This document shows, one piece after another, positions 17,871-27,816 of a stretch of DNA of 64,000 nt (the first letter of the stretch is position 1; each line of letters opens with the position of its first letter). The position numbers and the translations under genes were made by a program. Source of the DNA: Thermaurantimonas aggregans (GTDB lineage: Bacteria > Bacteroidota > Bacteroidia > Flavobacteriales > Schleiferiaceae); contig NZ_BHZE01000009.1 of the NCBI RefSeq assembly GCF_003851885.1, positions 46,954 to 110,953 of the forward strand, written 5' to 3'. The notes below the pieces were generated by a model that was not told the DNA's origin, did no database searches, and was given only the letters and a program-made list of their open reading frames with translations.

Positions 17871-20800
17871 TTAAATCTTTTGTTTTACGAGTGTTTCTTC
17901 GTAGGCTTCTATGATGTCGCCGACTTTAATGTCGTTGAAGTTCTTGATGCTAAGACCACATTCGTAGCCTTTTGATACTTCTTTTACATCGTCCTTGAAT
18001 CTCTTAAGAGAGGCGAGCTCACCAGTATAAACTACCACACCATCTCTGATGACACGCACCTTACAACCTCGTTTGATGGTTCCATCTAATACCATACATC
18101 CAGCGATTGTACCGACTTTTGAAATTTTGAAAGTCTCCCGTACCTCCACGTTGGCGATGATGGTTTCTTTGGTTTCAGGGGCGAGCATACCCTCCATGGC
18201 TGCTTTTACATCGTCTATTGCGTCGTAAATGATGGAGTAGTGGCGAATTTCCACTTGGTCTCTTTCGGCGATTTTACGTGCGTTGGCCGAAGGACGTACG
18301 TTGAAGCCGATTACGATGGCATCGGAGGCAGCAGCAAGAAGCACGTCTGATTCGGTAATTTGTCCGACACCTTTGTGCAGTATGCGTACTTGAATTTTTT
18401 CTGTAGAAAGTTTTGAGAGTGCATCGGAGAGCGCTTCAACTGAGCCATCCACGTCGCACTTGAGGATGATGTTCAATTCCTTAAAATCGCCAAGTGCAAG
18501 GCGTCTTCCGATTTCTTCGAGGGTGATCTTTCTGTGAGCACGAGCTGAAAGCTCTCTTTGCAGCTGCTGGCGCTTGCTGGCAAGTTGTTTTGCCTCTTTT
18601 TCATCGGTCATTACTACAAATTTGTCGCCAGCGGCTGGTGCACCATCGAGCCCGAGCATAGCGGCAGGCATTGAAGGGCCAGCAGATTTAATGTTTTTAC
18701 CCCTTTCATCAAGCAAAGCGCGTACTTTGCCTGCATATTGACCAGCAAGCACGATATCGCCTACTTTTAGCGTACCGTTTTGTACTAATACGGTGCTTAC
18801 GTATCCTCTACCTTTGTCAAGTGAGGCCTCTATGACTGTACCGGTTGCTCTTCGGTTCGGATTAGCTTTTAGGTCGAGCAATTCAGCTTCGAGAAGTACT
18901 TTTTCGAGCAACTCGTTAACGCCTTGACCAGTTTTTGCAGAGATTTCTTGACTTTGAATTTTACCACCCCAATCTTCGACCAAAAGATTCATATTAGCCA
19001 ACTGCTCTTTGATCTTGTCGGGGTTGGCGTTGGGTTTATCGATTTTGTTGATGGCAAATACGATCGGAACTCCTGCTGCTTGTGCATGAGCAATTGCCTC
19101 TTTGGTTTGAGGCATTACGTTGTCATCGGCAGCGATTACAATGATGGCCACATCGGTGATTTTTGCCCCGCGTGCTCTCATCGCTGTAAATGCTTCGTGA
19201 CCAGGCGTATCGAGGAAGGTGATGTGCTGTCCGTCAGGCATTTCTACCGAATAAGCTCCAATGTGCTGAGTGATGCCACCTGCTTCACCAGCAATTACGT
19301 TGGTTTTGCGTATGTAGTCAAGCAGTGATGTTTTACCGTGGTCCACGTGGCCCATCACTGTAACTATGGGTGGTCGTTTTACGAGATCTGCTTCATCGTC
19401 TTCTTCGTCTTCGATGAGCTCTTCGGTACTCATTTCTGCATCGACAAACTGCACTTTGTATCCAAATTCGTCGGCTACGATGCTTAGCGTTTCTGCATCG
19501 AGTCGCTGGTTCATGGTAACCATTAATCCAAGCGACATACAGGTGGCAATCACTTTTGTAACGGGTACATTCATCATATTGGCCACCTCACCAACAGTAA
19601 CGAACTCTGTGACCTTGAGGGTTTTGCTATCTTCTTCAGCTTGAAGCTCGTTGAGAGCCATCATCTCACGGCGCTCATCTCGCTTCAGCTTTTTAATTTT
19701 ATTGAGCTTAGCCTTTTTATTACTTGTGAGCTTTTCGAGCGTTTCTTTGATTTGTTTTGAAATTTCTTCATCGCTCAGCTCTATGGGTTCAACAGGTTCT
19801 TTTTTCTGGAATTTTAGATTTTTATCTTTTTTGTCGCTTGGTTTATCAAACTTTTTCTTGTCAGATTGGGATGGAACTATTTGTGTACTTTGGGTTGATG
19901 ATTTATCTTGATCTGTTTTGTCTTTTACGATGCGCTTTCTCTTCTTTGTTTTCTTGTCTTCTTTATCAATTATTTGTCCTTGGGGATTGGTAGCTATTAC
20001 TTTTTTGGGCTTATCTTTTTCCTTTTTCTTTTCAAATTTTGAAAGGTCGATTTTTTCACCAGTGAGTTTTGGACCTTCAATCTTTTCAAATTTTGTTTCT
20101 ATCTTGTGTGATCCGGTAGATTCTGATGGTTTGCTTTCTGAAGGTGCAGATGTTTCTTTTACTTCTACCTGGCTCTCTTCTTCTGGCTTTTGCTCAACAT
20201 TTGTGGTTTCCTCAATTTGTTTTAATTCCTTAGTTTCTTCTTCTGGCTGAATAGTCCTTTTCTTGGATGTTTCTTTTTCTACTGTATCTACTTTTCCAAC
20301 GATTGTTAAATTAATTTTAGGTGTTTCTTTTTCAGCTTCTTCTTGTTTTTCTTTGGTGGGTTCAGTTTTGGATTCTGTTAGATTGATTTGAGGACTTGAT
20401 TCTACAGATTTTTGTGCAGTTAGTGTTTCGGTTGATTCAATTGTTTCTATAGTTTTTTGAACACTTTCAGCAGGGGTTTCTTCACTTTGTTTTTTAATTG
20501 TTTCTTGCTCTGTTTCTGTTTTTACTTTTACGGGTTCAGTTTTTTTGGATTTATCAGTTACTAATTCTATTTTGCCAATAGTTTTTGGTCCCTCGATTTT
20601 AGGAACCTCAGTTTTAATTTTATGGGTTGAAGTTTCAGAAGCCTGTTGCTTTTGTAACTGCAATTCGCGCTCTAGGCGCATGGCCTCTTTGTCTTCTTTG
20701 AGCTGCTGAATTTTAGATTCTGTCTTTTTCTTCTGAATTAAATCTTGACTAAACTTCGAGAGGAGTAATTCATATACCTCTTCTGTTATCTTAGCATTTG

Positions 20801-20906
20801 GGCTATCGACGTGAATATCTTTTGTAGCCAGAAATTCTTTTGCTCTGGCAAATCCAATGTTAAATTCTTCGAGAACAGCAGATAATCTTCGCTTTGTACT
20901 ATTCAT
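17871..20906 (-). CDS. infB: Translation initiation factor IF-2
   Basis: 1011-residue GTPase that places initiator tRNA on the 30S subunit. N-terminal IF2_N-like segment (1-55), a long low-complexity Lys/Glu/Thr/Ser-rich linker (about 60-390), a second IF2_N segment (about 425-475), then the G domain with [24 protein letters not shown] and SAKTGQG, followed by domains II, III and C2. Only the linker is unusual, being long as in other Bacteroidota. Third gene of rimP-nusA-infB; 33 bases separate it from nusA. Confidence 0.98.
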   Translation of the reverse strand: MNSTKRRLSAVLEEFNIGFARAKEFLATKDIHVDSPNAKITEEVYELLLSKFSQDLIQKKKTESKIQQLKEDKEAMRLERELQLQKQQASETSTHKIKTEVPKIEGPKTIGKIELVTDKSKKTEPVKVKTETEQETIKKQSEETPAESVQKTIETIESTETLTAQKSVESSPQINLTESKTEPTKEKQEEAEKETPKINLTIVGKVDTVEKETSKKRTIQPEEETKELKQIEETTNVEQKPEEESQVEVKETSAPSESKPSESTGSHKIETKFEKIEGPKLTGEKIDLSKFEKKKEKDKPKKVIATNPQGQIIDKEDKKTKKRKRIVKDKTDQDKSSTQSTQIVPSQSDKKKFDKPSDKKDKNLKFQKKEPVEPIELSDEEISKQIKETLEKLTSNKKAKLNKIKKLKRDERREMMALNELQAEEDSKTLKVTEFVTVGEVANMMNVPVTKVIATCMSLGLMVTMNQRLDAETLSIVADEFGYKVQFVDAEMSTEELIEDEEDDEADLVKRPPIVTVMGHVDHGKTSLLDYIRKTNVIAGEAGGITQHIGAYSVEMPDGQHITFLDTPGHEAFTAMRARGAKITDVAIIVIAADDNVMPQTKEAIAHAQAAGVPIVFAINKIDKPNANPDKIKEQLANMNLLVEDWGGKIQSQEISAKTGQGVNELLEKVLLEAELLDLKANPNRRATGTVIEASLDKGRGYVSTVLVQNGTLKVGDIVLAGQYAGKVRALLDERGKNIKSAGPSMPAAMLGLDGAPAAGDKFVVMTDEKEAKQLASKRQQLQRELSARAHRKITLEEIGRRLALGDFKELNIILKCDVDGSVEALSDALSKLSTEKIQVRILHKGVGQITESDVLLAAASDAIVIGFNVRPSANARKIAERDQVEIRHYSIIYDAIDDVKAAMEGMLAPETKETIIANVEVRETFKISKVGTIAGCMVLDGTIKRGCKVRVIRDGVVVYTGELASLKRFKDDVKEVSKGYECGLSIKNFNDIKVGDIIEAYEETLVKQKI

Positions 20907-20939
20907 GTGTTTTTAATCGGTGACAAAAATATATTGAAT

Positions 20940-22184
20940 TTATTCAAACTCGGCAGAGAGTATTTTTCTTACCTCGATAATGGTTTCCTCTTCCAGGTCG
21001 GTTCTGTTTACCAAGTCTTCAACACTGAGTGCCAAGACACTTTTAGCCGTATCACAGCCTATTTTCTTGAATTCCTCAATAATCCAGGGTTCAATTTCAT
21101 CGGTAAATTCATCGAGTTCTACATCTTCGTCATCTTCATCTGATTCGCGATATACATCTATTTCATATCCAACAAGTTGACTTGCTAATTTGATGTTTTG
21201 GCCATTTTTACCAATAGCAAGGGATACTTGATCGGGCTTTAGGAACACTTCTACTCGTTTATTTTCTTCATCGATGTTCATATAGCTAATTTTTGCCGGA
21301 GCTAATGCGCGGCTTATGAGCAGCTGTGTATTTTGTGTGTAATTGATTACATCGATGTTTTCATTGCCGAGCTCTTTTACGATGCCGTGGATACGACTGC
21401 CCTTCATTCCAACGCATGCTCCAACTGGATCGATACGGTCGTCGAGCGATTCTACGGCTACCTTGGCTTTTTCGCCTGGTATGCGCACCACTTTTTTTAT
21501 CAGAATCAGACCGTCAAAAACTTCGGGTATTTCTTGTTCAAAGAGTTTTTCTAAAAAGCGAGGATCTGTACGCGAAATGGTTACTAATGGCTTGTTACCT
21601 TTTACTTGAACTGAATGTACAACCGCTCTGACTGTATCGCCCTTGCGAAAATAATCGCTGGGTATTTGATGTTCTTTCGGCAAAATGAGCTCATTACCGT
21701 CGTCGTCAAGCGCTATTATGGCTCTAGGGCGCACATGATGTACTTCACCGGTTACAATCTCTCCAATGAGGTCATGATACTTTTTAAAAATCTGTGAACT
21801 TTCATGTTCCATGATTTTGGAAGCCAATGTTTGCTTGAAGGCCAAAACAAACCGGCGACCCAAATCTTGAAGTTTTACTGCTTCGGTAAATGGTTCCCCT
21901 ATTTCGAAATCAGGCTGTACTTTTAGTGCATCTGAAAGGGCGATTTCTAAATTTAGGTCTTTAACCTCGTCATCAGCTACGATTGTTCGCGTTTTCCAAA
22001 TTTCTAAATCTCCTTTCTCAGGGTTTACGATTATTTTGTAATTTGAATCAGTACCAAATTTCTTTTTTAATTGAGTTTTAAAAGCATCTTCTATAATACC
22101 TGCTAAGGTAGAGCGATCGATATTCTTTTCGTCTTTAAACTCGGTTAAAGATTCGATGATGTTAATATTTTCCATAGATTTCAT
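20940..22184 (-). CDS. nusA: Transcription termination/antitermination factor NusA
   Basis: 414 residues. N-terminal RNA-polymerase-binding domain (about 1-130), S1 domain (about 135-200; GEIVTGEVHHVRPRAIIAL), two KH domains (about 205-345; GACVGMKGSRIHGIVKELG and LAIGKNGQNIKLA), then an acidic stretch and a short helix-hairpin tail. It controls pausing and termination. The start used lies two bases after the rimP stop; an in-frame ATG three codons later is also possible. Confidence 0.97.
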   Translation of the reverse strand: MKSMENINIIESLTEFKDEKNIDRSTLAGIIEDAFKTQLKKKFGTDSNYKIIVNPEKGDLEIWKTRTIVADDEVKDLNLEIALSDALKVQPDFEIGEPFTEAVKLQDLGRRFVLAFKQTLASKIMEHESSQIFKKYHDLIGEIVTGEVHHVRPRAIIALDDDGNELILPKEHQIPSDYFRKGDTVRAVVHSVQVKGNKPLVTISRTDPRFLEKLFEQEIPEVFDGLILIKKVVRIPGEKAKVAVESLDDRIDPVGACVGMKGSRIHGIVKELGNENIDVINYTQNTQLLISRALAPAKISYMNIDEENKRVEVFLKPDQVSLAIGKNGQNIKLASQLVGYEIDVYRESDEDDEDVELDEFTDEIEPWIIEEFKKIGCDTAKSVLALSVEDLVNRTDLEEETIIEVRKILSAEFE

Positions 22185-22186
22185 TA

Positions 22187-22651
22187 TTATTTAAATTCTA
22201 CTTTAATTTTTGTTTGTGATATATCGGTAAAGGGTAGTGATTTTGGTGTAGTGGTTTTAGGTTTCACACCTTTTTTGACATTTTTTGGTACTTCTTCTAC
22301 CAAAAGGTGAGTTTCGTTTACATCGATCAAACGCGCGGTAAGAGCACTGCCGTCTTTAAAGGTGATTTGAGCTAATCTGCCGATGTTTTTTTTGTATTGA
22401 CGGAATACTTGAAGAGGCTCACCTACTCCAGGTGATGAAACCATCAAACTGTACTTTTCAGATATATCAGACGGCAATTGTTGTTCAATATTGCGAGATA
22501 CTTGAACAATCTGATCTAAATTTATGCCCTCATCAGTATCTACCAAAATCTCTATGACTTCGTTATCAGTAATTTTTACTGACACGAGAAAGCCATCGAT
22601 AGATACTGCTGCATCTTCAGCAATTTTCTTAATTTCTTCTATATCAAACAT
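22187..22651 (-). CDS. rimP: Ribosome maturation factor RimP
   Basis: 154 residues, needed for 30S assembly. N-terminal RimP domain with EILVDTDEGINLDQ (about 29-42) and SSPGVGEPL (about 67-75), then the SH3-like C-terminal domain. First gene of the operon; the promoter and a leader hairpin lie directly upstream. Confidence 0.95.
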   Translation of the reverse strand: MFDIEEIKKIAEDAAVSIDGFLVSVKITDNEVIEILVDTDEGINLDQIVQVSRNIEQQLPSDISEKYSLMVSSPGVGEPLQVFRQYKKNIGRLAQITFKDGSALTARLIDVNETHLLVEEVPKNVKKGVKPKTTTPKSLPFTDISQTKIKVEFK

Positions 22652-22670
22652 TGTATAATAAAATAAAATA

Positions 22671-22690
22671 GGGGGATACTTCCTTCCCCC
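22671..22690 (-). promoter_or_regulatory. Terminator-like hairpin in the rimP-nusA-infB leader
   Basis: GGGGGA and TCCCCC pair around an eight-base loop; on the transcribed strand the stem is followed by UAUUUUAUUUU and then the rimP start 20 bases on. It lies downstream of the promoter at 22703-22735, so it is in the leader RNA and could act as an attenuator. NusA itself modulates such hairpins. Confidence 0.55.
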
Positions 22691-22702
22691 TCAATTCGCG
22701 TG

Positions 22703-22735
22703 CAAATATATGAATATTAGCCTGTACATCAAAAA
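22703..22735 (-). promoter_or_regulatory. Promoter of rimP-nusA-infB
   Basis: On the minus strand: TTTTTG (22735-22730), exactly 19-base spacer, TATATTTG (22710-22703). This is a full match to the Bacteroidota sigma-70-type promoter (TTG, 17-23, TAnnTTTG) and the best in the window. The leader would be about 45 bases. Confidence 0.72.
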
Positions 22736-22766
22736 TTCAATTGTTTTAAAACAGATAAAGGACTCT

Positions 22767-23453
22767 TTAAAGTTTCATAAGATTTTTCCATGTTTTCACA
22801 CCAATGGATGCACTTTGAGATATCTTTTTAAATCCGGGCACATGCATGTTTTCTGCATTTGGGTCAATAATCCATTTTTCAGCATGTGCTGGGACATAAT
22901 ACAGTAAACTGGCAGCTGGATACACTAATAGAGATGTTCCAATCACAAGAAAAATATCAGCTTTACTTGCGATGTCAATTGCTGTTTCCATCAAGGGAAC
23001 ATCCTCACCAAACCAAACTACGTGTGGTCGAAGTTGTGAGCCCAAAGGACATAGATCGCCCAGGTCGAGCCGCCAGCCTTCGATATCAACAATCAAAGAA
23101 TCATCGGCTGTACTGCGTGCTTTGCGAATTTCGCCGTGTAAGTGTACTACATTGCTGCCGGCGCGTTCATGAAGATCGTCGATGTTTTGGGTGATAATGA
23201 AAGTGGAGGGGTATAATTTCTGTAATTCTGCTAATTGGTAATGCGCCTTTGTGGGTGTGGTTTCAATCACTTGTTTGCGTCGTTGGTTGTAAAAGTCGAG
23301 TACCAATTTGGGATTTTTTTTCCAAGCCTGGGGCGTAGCCACATCTTCAATTCGGTATTTTTCCCACAGTCCGTCAGAACCTCTGAAAGTACTGATGCCT
23401 GCTTCGGCGCTTATACCCGCTCCAGTGAAGACTACAATGTTCATTTTTCCCAT
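22767..23453 (-). CDS. NAD-dependent protein deacylase (sirtuin) lacking the zinc cysteines
   Basis: 228 residues. Removes acyl groups from lysine using NAD. GAGISAEAGISTFRG (about 9-23), YNQRR (Tyr and Arg as in the class III, SIRT5/CobB-like desuccinylases), TQNIDDLHERAG (about 88-99), catalytic His in HLHGE and RPHVVWFGE are all present. The zinc ribbon normally following HGE has no CxxC pairs: the segment holds only one Cys (LCPLG), replaced by an Asp/Ser-rich stretch. I believe this zinc-less form occurs in other Bacteroidota, but it needs an alignment. Encoded 115 bases upstream of rimP and divergent from the receiver gene at 23604. Confidence 0.85.
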   Translation of the reverse strand: MGKMNIVVFTGAGISAEAGISTFRGSDGLWEKYRIEDVATPQAWKKNPKLVLDFYNQRRKQVIETTPTKAHYQLAELQKLYPSTFIITQNIDDLHERAGSNVVHLHGEIRKARSTADDSLIVDIEGWRLDLGDLCPLGSQLRPHVVWFGEDVPLMETAIDIASKADIFLVIGTSLLVYPAASLLYYVPAHAEKWIIDPNAENMHVPGFKKISQSASIGVKTWKNLMKL

Positions 23454-23603
23454 ATTTAGAATATATTCCCAAAAACGAACTCTTTGGGTTTTGAAAGGAT
23501 ATTAAGTTATATGCTGATATTCAAACAAATATAATTAAAGGGATTCATAAATATTTTGATGGACTTTTTTTTGTTAAATACTAATTTAGCTAAAAAAAGT
23601 GCA

Positions 23604-23972
23604 ATGTCGAAAGCTAAAATACTCGTAGTAGATGATGATCATTTGATACGCCAGGCAATCTCCTTTAAACTTGAAAAAGAAGGCTACACCGTAAAAGTAG
23701 CTAACGATGGAGAAAGTGCCCTAAGCATGATAGAAAACGAAAAATTTGACATTATCATTTCTGATATAATGATGCCCTATATAAGCGGATTTGAGCTTTT
23801 AAAAATTTTAAAAGAAAAAGGCTCAGAGGCTCCTATTTTAATGCTCACAGCGTTGAATTCAGAAAATGCCGTGGTAAAGGCTTTTGATCTAGGCGCTGAT
23901 GATTATTTAACCAAACCCTTCAGCCCCAATGAGCTGATTATGCGCATCAAAAAATTATTGGACAAGAAATAG
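23604..23972 (+). CDS. Stand-alone receiver-domain response regulator
   Basis: 122 residues starting MSKAKILVVDDD; an upstream in-frame ATG would add only non-conserved residues. Phospho-acceptor Asp54 (IISDIMMP), Thr82, Lys104 (LTKPF). No output domain. The next gene follows seven bases later, so it is the first gene of a four-gene unit with an outer-membrane barrel, a HEAT protein and a glycosyltransferase. It could control the synthase by protein contact; the cognate kinase is not in the unit. Confidence 0.9.
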   Translation: MSKAKILVVDDDHLIRQAISFKLEKEGYTVKVANDGESALSMIENEKFDIIISDIMMPYISGFELLKILKEKGSEAPILMLTALNSENAVVKAFDLGADDYLTKPFSPNELIMRIKKLLDKK

Positions 23973-23979
23973 TCGATGA

Positions 23980-25221
23980 ATGAAAAAAGGGCTGATTGTC
24001 TTTATGGCAATTGTAGTGTACACATATTCTTCTGCACAGGTCAAGAAAGTTGACCCAGATTCGCTATTAAAGGTATCAGCCGCTGAAGCAAGACTAAGAA
24101 ACTTTAAGGTTGCTAGAAATCTTATAAGAGAAGAGGTAAAAAAGTATCCAAATTATCAAGACCTCCAGTTTGCTTTTTTAAATTACTTGTATTGGGACGG
24201 AGTGGATGATTCCACCTTTAGAATGCTCGATACTCTTCTCACAAAGTATCCTAATGAATTTCAACTCTATAAAATAGGCATCAACACCTGTTATTCAATA
24301 GATAGTACGTGTTACAATTACTACAATGCTTTAGCCATAAAGCAATTTCCAGATAGTGCTACTGCGCTCATCACAAATACTGCTAAATTTCTTTACGAAA
24401 AAAGGCGATATAAGGCTAGTGCAGAAATGGCCGACTCTGCACTGAAAATGCCCAATGCAGATTCTACTGTTTTAAACGATATTAAATTTCACTACAAAAT
24501 AACGGATAATTACAAACTTGCAGGGGGCGGCTATATGTACTTCTGGATCGGAGCAGACCCTACCTGGCCTCGACATCAGTTTTATCTAGAATATCAGTCG
24601 AAATCTGATTTCGGCATCGTCATACCCCGAGCTCATCTGGCTTCGCGTTTTGGCGTTCGCTCTTGGATGGGCGAAGTGGAGTTTTATCCGAAATTTGGAA
24701 AAAATAATTATTTCTATGGATTGATAAGTTTTTCGGATGGAGTGCTTTTCCCCTATTGGCGCATAGCAGCCGAGCCATTTTTTGTGAATCAAAGAAATAT
24801 CGAGCTTTCTTTAGGTTGGCGTTATGTGGATTTTGGCTCTCTTAAGTTGCACAGCTTTACAGGTTCGGCTGGGCGTTACTGGGGGAATAATTATGCAAGT
24901 GCGCGACTCATCTACACACCTTTTAGAAATATTGGGGCAAATATTTCTGGGGTGGTTTCGTACAAATACTTTTTAAATAATCCACTCCATTTTATAGACC
25001 TTAAGGTGGGATACGGAGTATCGCCTGAAAGCGAATACCTCGATTTTAATTTGGCAGGCACAATTTTCACCAGAGCTTTTCGGCTTTCTGCCGGTTATCA
25101 ATTCTGGCTTGAGAAGGCTCTTTTGATACGTATTAATGGCTATTATGAGAGAGTAAATCCCTCCCCGCGCGCACCTTTTGATGTGTATGGATTTTTAGGT
25201 AGTTTGTTAATTTTACTGTAA
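23980..25221 (+). CDS. TPR-plus-beta-barrel outer-membrane protein (YaiO-like)
   Basis: 413 residues. Signal peptide (MKKGLIVFMAIVVYTYSSAQ), a helical TPR-like part (about 25-170; repeated blocks such as NLIREEVKKYPNYQDLQFAF and SDSALK-like helices), then a C-terminal beta-barrel (about 180-413) rich in alternating aromatic residues such as GGGYMYFWIGADPTWPRHQ. This architecture is that of YaiO-family proteins and recalls the PgaA/BcsC porins that export polysaccharides through the outer membrane. Its stop overlaps the next start by one base (TAATG). Confidence 0.75.
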   Translation: MKKGLIVFMAIVVYTYSSAQVKKVDPDSLLKVSAAEARLRNFKVARNLIREEVKKYPNYQDLQFAFLNYLYWDGVDDSTFRMLDTLLTKYPNEFQLYKIGINTCYSIDSTCYNYYNALAIKQFPDSATALITNTAKFLYEKRRYKASAEMADSALKMPNADSTVLNDIKFHYKITDNYKLAGGGYMYFWIGADPTWPRHQFYLEYQSKSDFGIVIPRAHLASRFGVRSWMGEVEFYPKFGKNNYFYGLISFSDGVLFPYWRIAAEPFFVNQRNIELSLGWRYVDFGSLKLHSFTGSAGRYWGNNYASARLIYTPFRNIGANISGVVSYKYFLNNPLHFIDLKVGYGVSPESEYLDFNLAGTIFTRAFRLSAGYQFWLEKALLIRINGYYERVNPSPRAPFDVYGFLGSLLILL

Positions 25222-26327
25222 TGAATGCGGTTTTTGAATTTTTTGTTCGCCTTTACAACTATCAGCCATTAAAATACAAGTTTTTGTTACTTGCGCTTTT
25301 TCTATTAGTTGTTGTTGCATTGATTTTACTTTTTGTGGTGATTAAAACTCGTACCGAACGCGATTTGCAAGAAAGAAGATATAAACGCATAAAAGCTACT
25401 CTTGAAAACATCATTTTAGATATAATTTTTCAAACTGATCGAGAAAAGCGAAGTGAACAAATCAGTGGTCTTAAAAAACTGATTGATAATCCTAAAAGTA
25501 CTGTAACTCGCGATGCGACGCGCGAGATGCTCACTTCGATGGCGTTACAACTCGACGGCGACTCACTAGCAGTAGTTACTCAAATCTACAGAGAATCTGG
25601 TTTGAAAGACTTATTGGTAAAAGAATTACACGAAGGCGATTGGGATACTAAAGCCGCTGTGATTGAAGAAATTGGAAATGTACAACTTAAAGAACTTCTC
25701 TTTGAAGTATTGAAATATACCGATTATGAAAACGAACTGGTGCGCAATAAAGCACAGGTAGTAGTGCTCAAATTGGGTGGACTTAGAGGTTTACAATTTT
25801 TAGATACTTTAAAAACGCAGTTGTCGGAATGGCAGCAAATTCAGTTGCTCAATCAGCTGCTTAAAATGCAATACAGCCATTTTACTCAAACCGAAAAATG
25901 GCTTAAGTCGTCTAACGATAGCGTGGTGCTTTTTGGTTTGAAAGTGACTCAAAACTTTATGCAATTTCAAGATAAAGACCACGTAATAAAACTACTGGAC
26001 CACAGTAATACTGAAATAGTAAAAAAAGCCCTTAAAACCATTAGTCATCTCGGCTTAAAAAGTGAGCTGGATGTTGTGAAAATGCACTATCCAAACTACC
26101 CGACTGAACTGAAGGTAGAAGTGCTGAAGACGATAGGTGAGCTTGGCGATGAGTCAGACCAATTGTTTTTGATCGATTGCCTCATGTCTGATGATTATTT
26201 CATCGTAAAAGAAGCTTCGAATGCTCTTATTAAAATCGGTCAAAAAAATCTGTTGTATCAAATCAAGGATTCTTTTCCCGATTATCAACGTGAAATCATA
26301 GAACACTCTTTAGATGAAAGAATTTGA
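25221..26327 (+). CDS. Membrane-anchored HEAT-repeat protein
   Basis: 368 residues. One N-terminal membrane helix (about 20-43), a short basic linker, then an all-helical array of HEAT-like repeats (about 70-360), for example LRGLQFLDTL and IGELGDESDQLFLIDCLMSD. Orientation: N-terminus outside, repeats probably cytoplasmic by the positive-inside rule (KTRTERDLQERRYKR after the helix). No enzyme motif. Being translationally coupled to the barrel gene before it and the GT2 gene after it (14-base overlap), it is likely a scaffold or regulator of the synthase, perhaps contacted by the receiver protein. Confidence 0.75.
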   Translation: MNAVFEFFVRLYNYQPLKYKFLLLALFLLVVVALILLFVVIKTRTERDLQERRYKRIKATLENIILDIIFQTDREKRSEQISGLKKLIDNPKSTVTRDATREMLTSMALQLDGDSLAVVTQIYRESGLKDLLVKELHEGDWDTKAAVIEEIGNVQLKELLFEVLKYTDYENELVRNKAQVVVLKLGGLRGLQFLDTLKTQLSEWQQIQLLNQLLKMQYSHFTQTEKWLKSSNDSVVLFGLKVTQNFMQFQDKDHVIKLLDHSNTEIVKKALKTISHLGLKSELDVVKMHYPNYPTELKVEVLKTIGELGDESDQLFLIDCLMSDDYFIVKEASNALIKIGQKNLLYQIKDSFPDYQREIIEHSLDERI

Positions 26328-27816
26328 TACAGCGCTAAGTACGCTCGATATTCTCCTGGGTATTTTTAATATTCTGATTTATTTATATACCATATCGGTA
26401 ATGCTTTCGTATTTGATCATTGCTTTTTTTTCGATACGTTTTGCATTCCGGCATTTGAAATCGTCCAAAAGCATTAATTATCTCTCAATACTGCAGTCGC
26501 CTGAAGCTCCGATGATTAGCATTGTGGCACCTGCCTTCAACGAAGAGCGTACTATTGTGCAAAACATTCGGTCTTTGCTTTCGCTAGAATACCGCGATTA
26601 CGAAGTAATCATCGTTAATGATGGTTCAACCGACAATACACTACAGCGTGTCATCGAAACCTACGATCTTGAGCCGGTGCGATTTTCAAGTCCCGATACA
26701 CTTAAAACCCAACCCGTTCGAGCAATATACCGTTCAAGAAATCCTGTGCTTAAAAATTTGTTGGTAATCGACAAGGAAAATGGTGGTAAAGCCGACGCTC
26801 TCAATGCGGGAATCAACTGTGCTTCAGGAGAGTACATTATGAACATCGATGTGGACTGCATATTGGAGCGCGATTGTTTGTTAAAAATGATTCATCCCAT
26901 CCTCGACGATCCGGAAAACTTCGCCATAGCATCGGGTGGGGTAGTGCGAATCGCCAACGATTGTGTGATCGACAAAGGCGTGATTAAAAAAGTAAATGTA
27001 CCGAGAAACTGGCTAGCCCGCTTTCAGACCGTAGAATATCTGCGTGCATTTTTACTTGGCCGCATTGCATGGCAAAAGCTCGACGGCTTGCTTTTAATAT
27101 CTGGTGCCCTCGGAATATTTAACAAAAAAATCATGATAGCTGCGGGAGGCTACTCAACCAAAACCGTGGGTGAAGATATGGAAATAGCCGTGCGCATGCG
27201 CCGATATTGCCGTGAAAATGGCATTAAGTACAAAGTGTACTTTGTGCCTGAACCTCTCGTATGGACTGAAGTACCTGAAAAAATTGGACAGTTCCTGAGG
27301 CAGCGAAACCGTTGGACGAGAGGAAGTATTGAAACCATTCTCGCCCACAGAAAGCTTTTTTTCAATCCCAAATACAAGTCTTTGGGTATGATTGCCTATC
27401 CGTACTGGGTTTTCTATGAATGGTTGGCACCTCTGATTGAATTTTTTGGATTGAGTACCCTTTTGTTGTTAGCACTTTTAGGATTATTCCAAGCTACTTA
27501 TTTGTTTTTGTTTCTTAGTACGGTAATAGGCTTTGCAATTGTTTTTACCATCATCACTATTTACATTGAGGAAACAACTTATTTCCAATACAAGGACGCT
27601 AAAGGTTTAAGGCGATTGATTCTCACAGGTATTCTCGAGCCCTTGTCTTTCCACTTTCTAGTTGTTTGGTCTGCTTTTAAAGGCAACTGGGATTACTTCA
27701 TAGAAGGCAAGGTTACCTGGGGTAAGCAGGTGCGCAAGGGCTTCGATGACGCACCTACTCGAGAAAAGCAGATCAGAGTATCGGGAACTACGGGTCGATT
27801 GACACCTGTAAATTAG
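26314..27816 (+). CDS. Processive family 2 glycosyltransferase (PgaC/BcsA-like membrane synthase)
   Basis: 500 residues. Membrane helix at about 12-45, GT-A domain with VNDGSTD (Asp103), DVD (Asp179 and Asp181), GED (Asp288) and QRNRW (Gln330-Trp334), the D,D,D,QxxRW set of processive beta-glycan synthases, then three or four C-terminal helices (about 360-470). It resembles poly-N-acetylglucosamine synthase PgaC more than cellulose synthase (no PilZ domain). It should polymerise and extrude a polysaccharide across the inner membrane, with the outer-membrane barrel two genes upstream completing export. The polymer is unknown. Overlaps the convergent E1 gene by four bases. Confidence 0.87.
   Translation: MKEFDTALSTLDILLGIFNILIYLYTISVMLSYLIIAFFSIRFAFRHLKSSKSINYLSILQSPEAPMISIVAPAFNEERTIVQNIRSLLSLEYRDYEVIIVNDGSTDNTLQRVIETYDLEPVRFSSPDTLKTQPVRAIYRSRNPVLKNLLVIDKENGGKADALNAGINCASGEYIMNIDVDCILERDCLLKMIHPILDDPENFAIASGGVVRIANDCVIDKGVIKKVNVPRNWLARFQTVEYLRAFLLGRIAWQKLDGLLLISGALGIFNKKIMIAAGGYSTKTVGEDMEIAVRMRRYCRENGIKYKVYFVPEPLVWTEVPEKIGQFLRQRNRWTRGSIETILAHRKLFFNPKYKSLGMIAYPYWVFYEWLAPLIEFFGLSTLLLLALLGLFQATYLFLFLSTVIGFAIVFTIITIYIEETTYFQYKDAKGLRRLILTGILEPLSFHFLVVWSAFKGNWDYFIEGKVTWGKQVRKGFDDAPTREKQIRVSGTTGRLTPVN

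Noticed and set aside
19000..20300. Several long plus-strand frames opposite infB
   Set aside because: They are mirror frames of the Lys/Glu-rich IF-2 linker and give Ser/Phe-rich nonsense.
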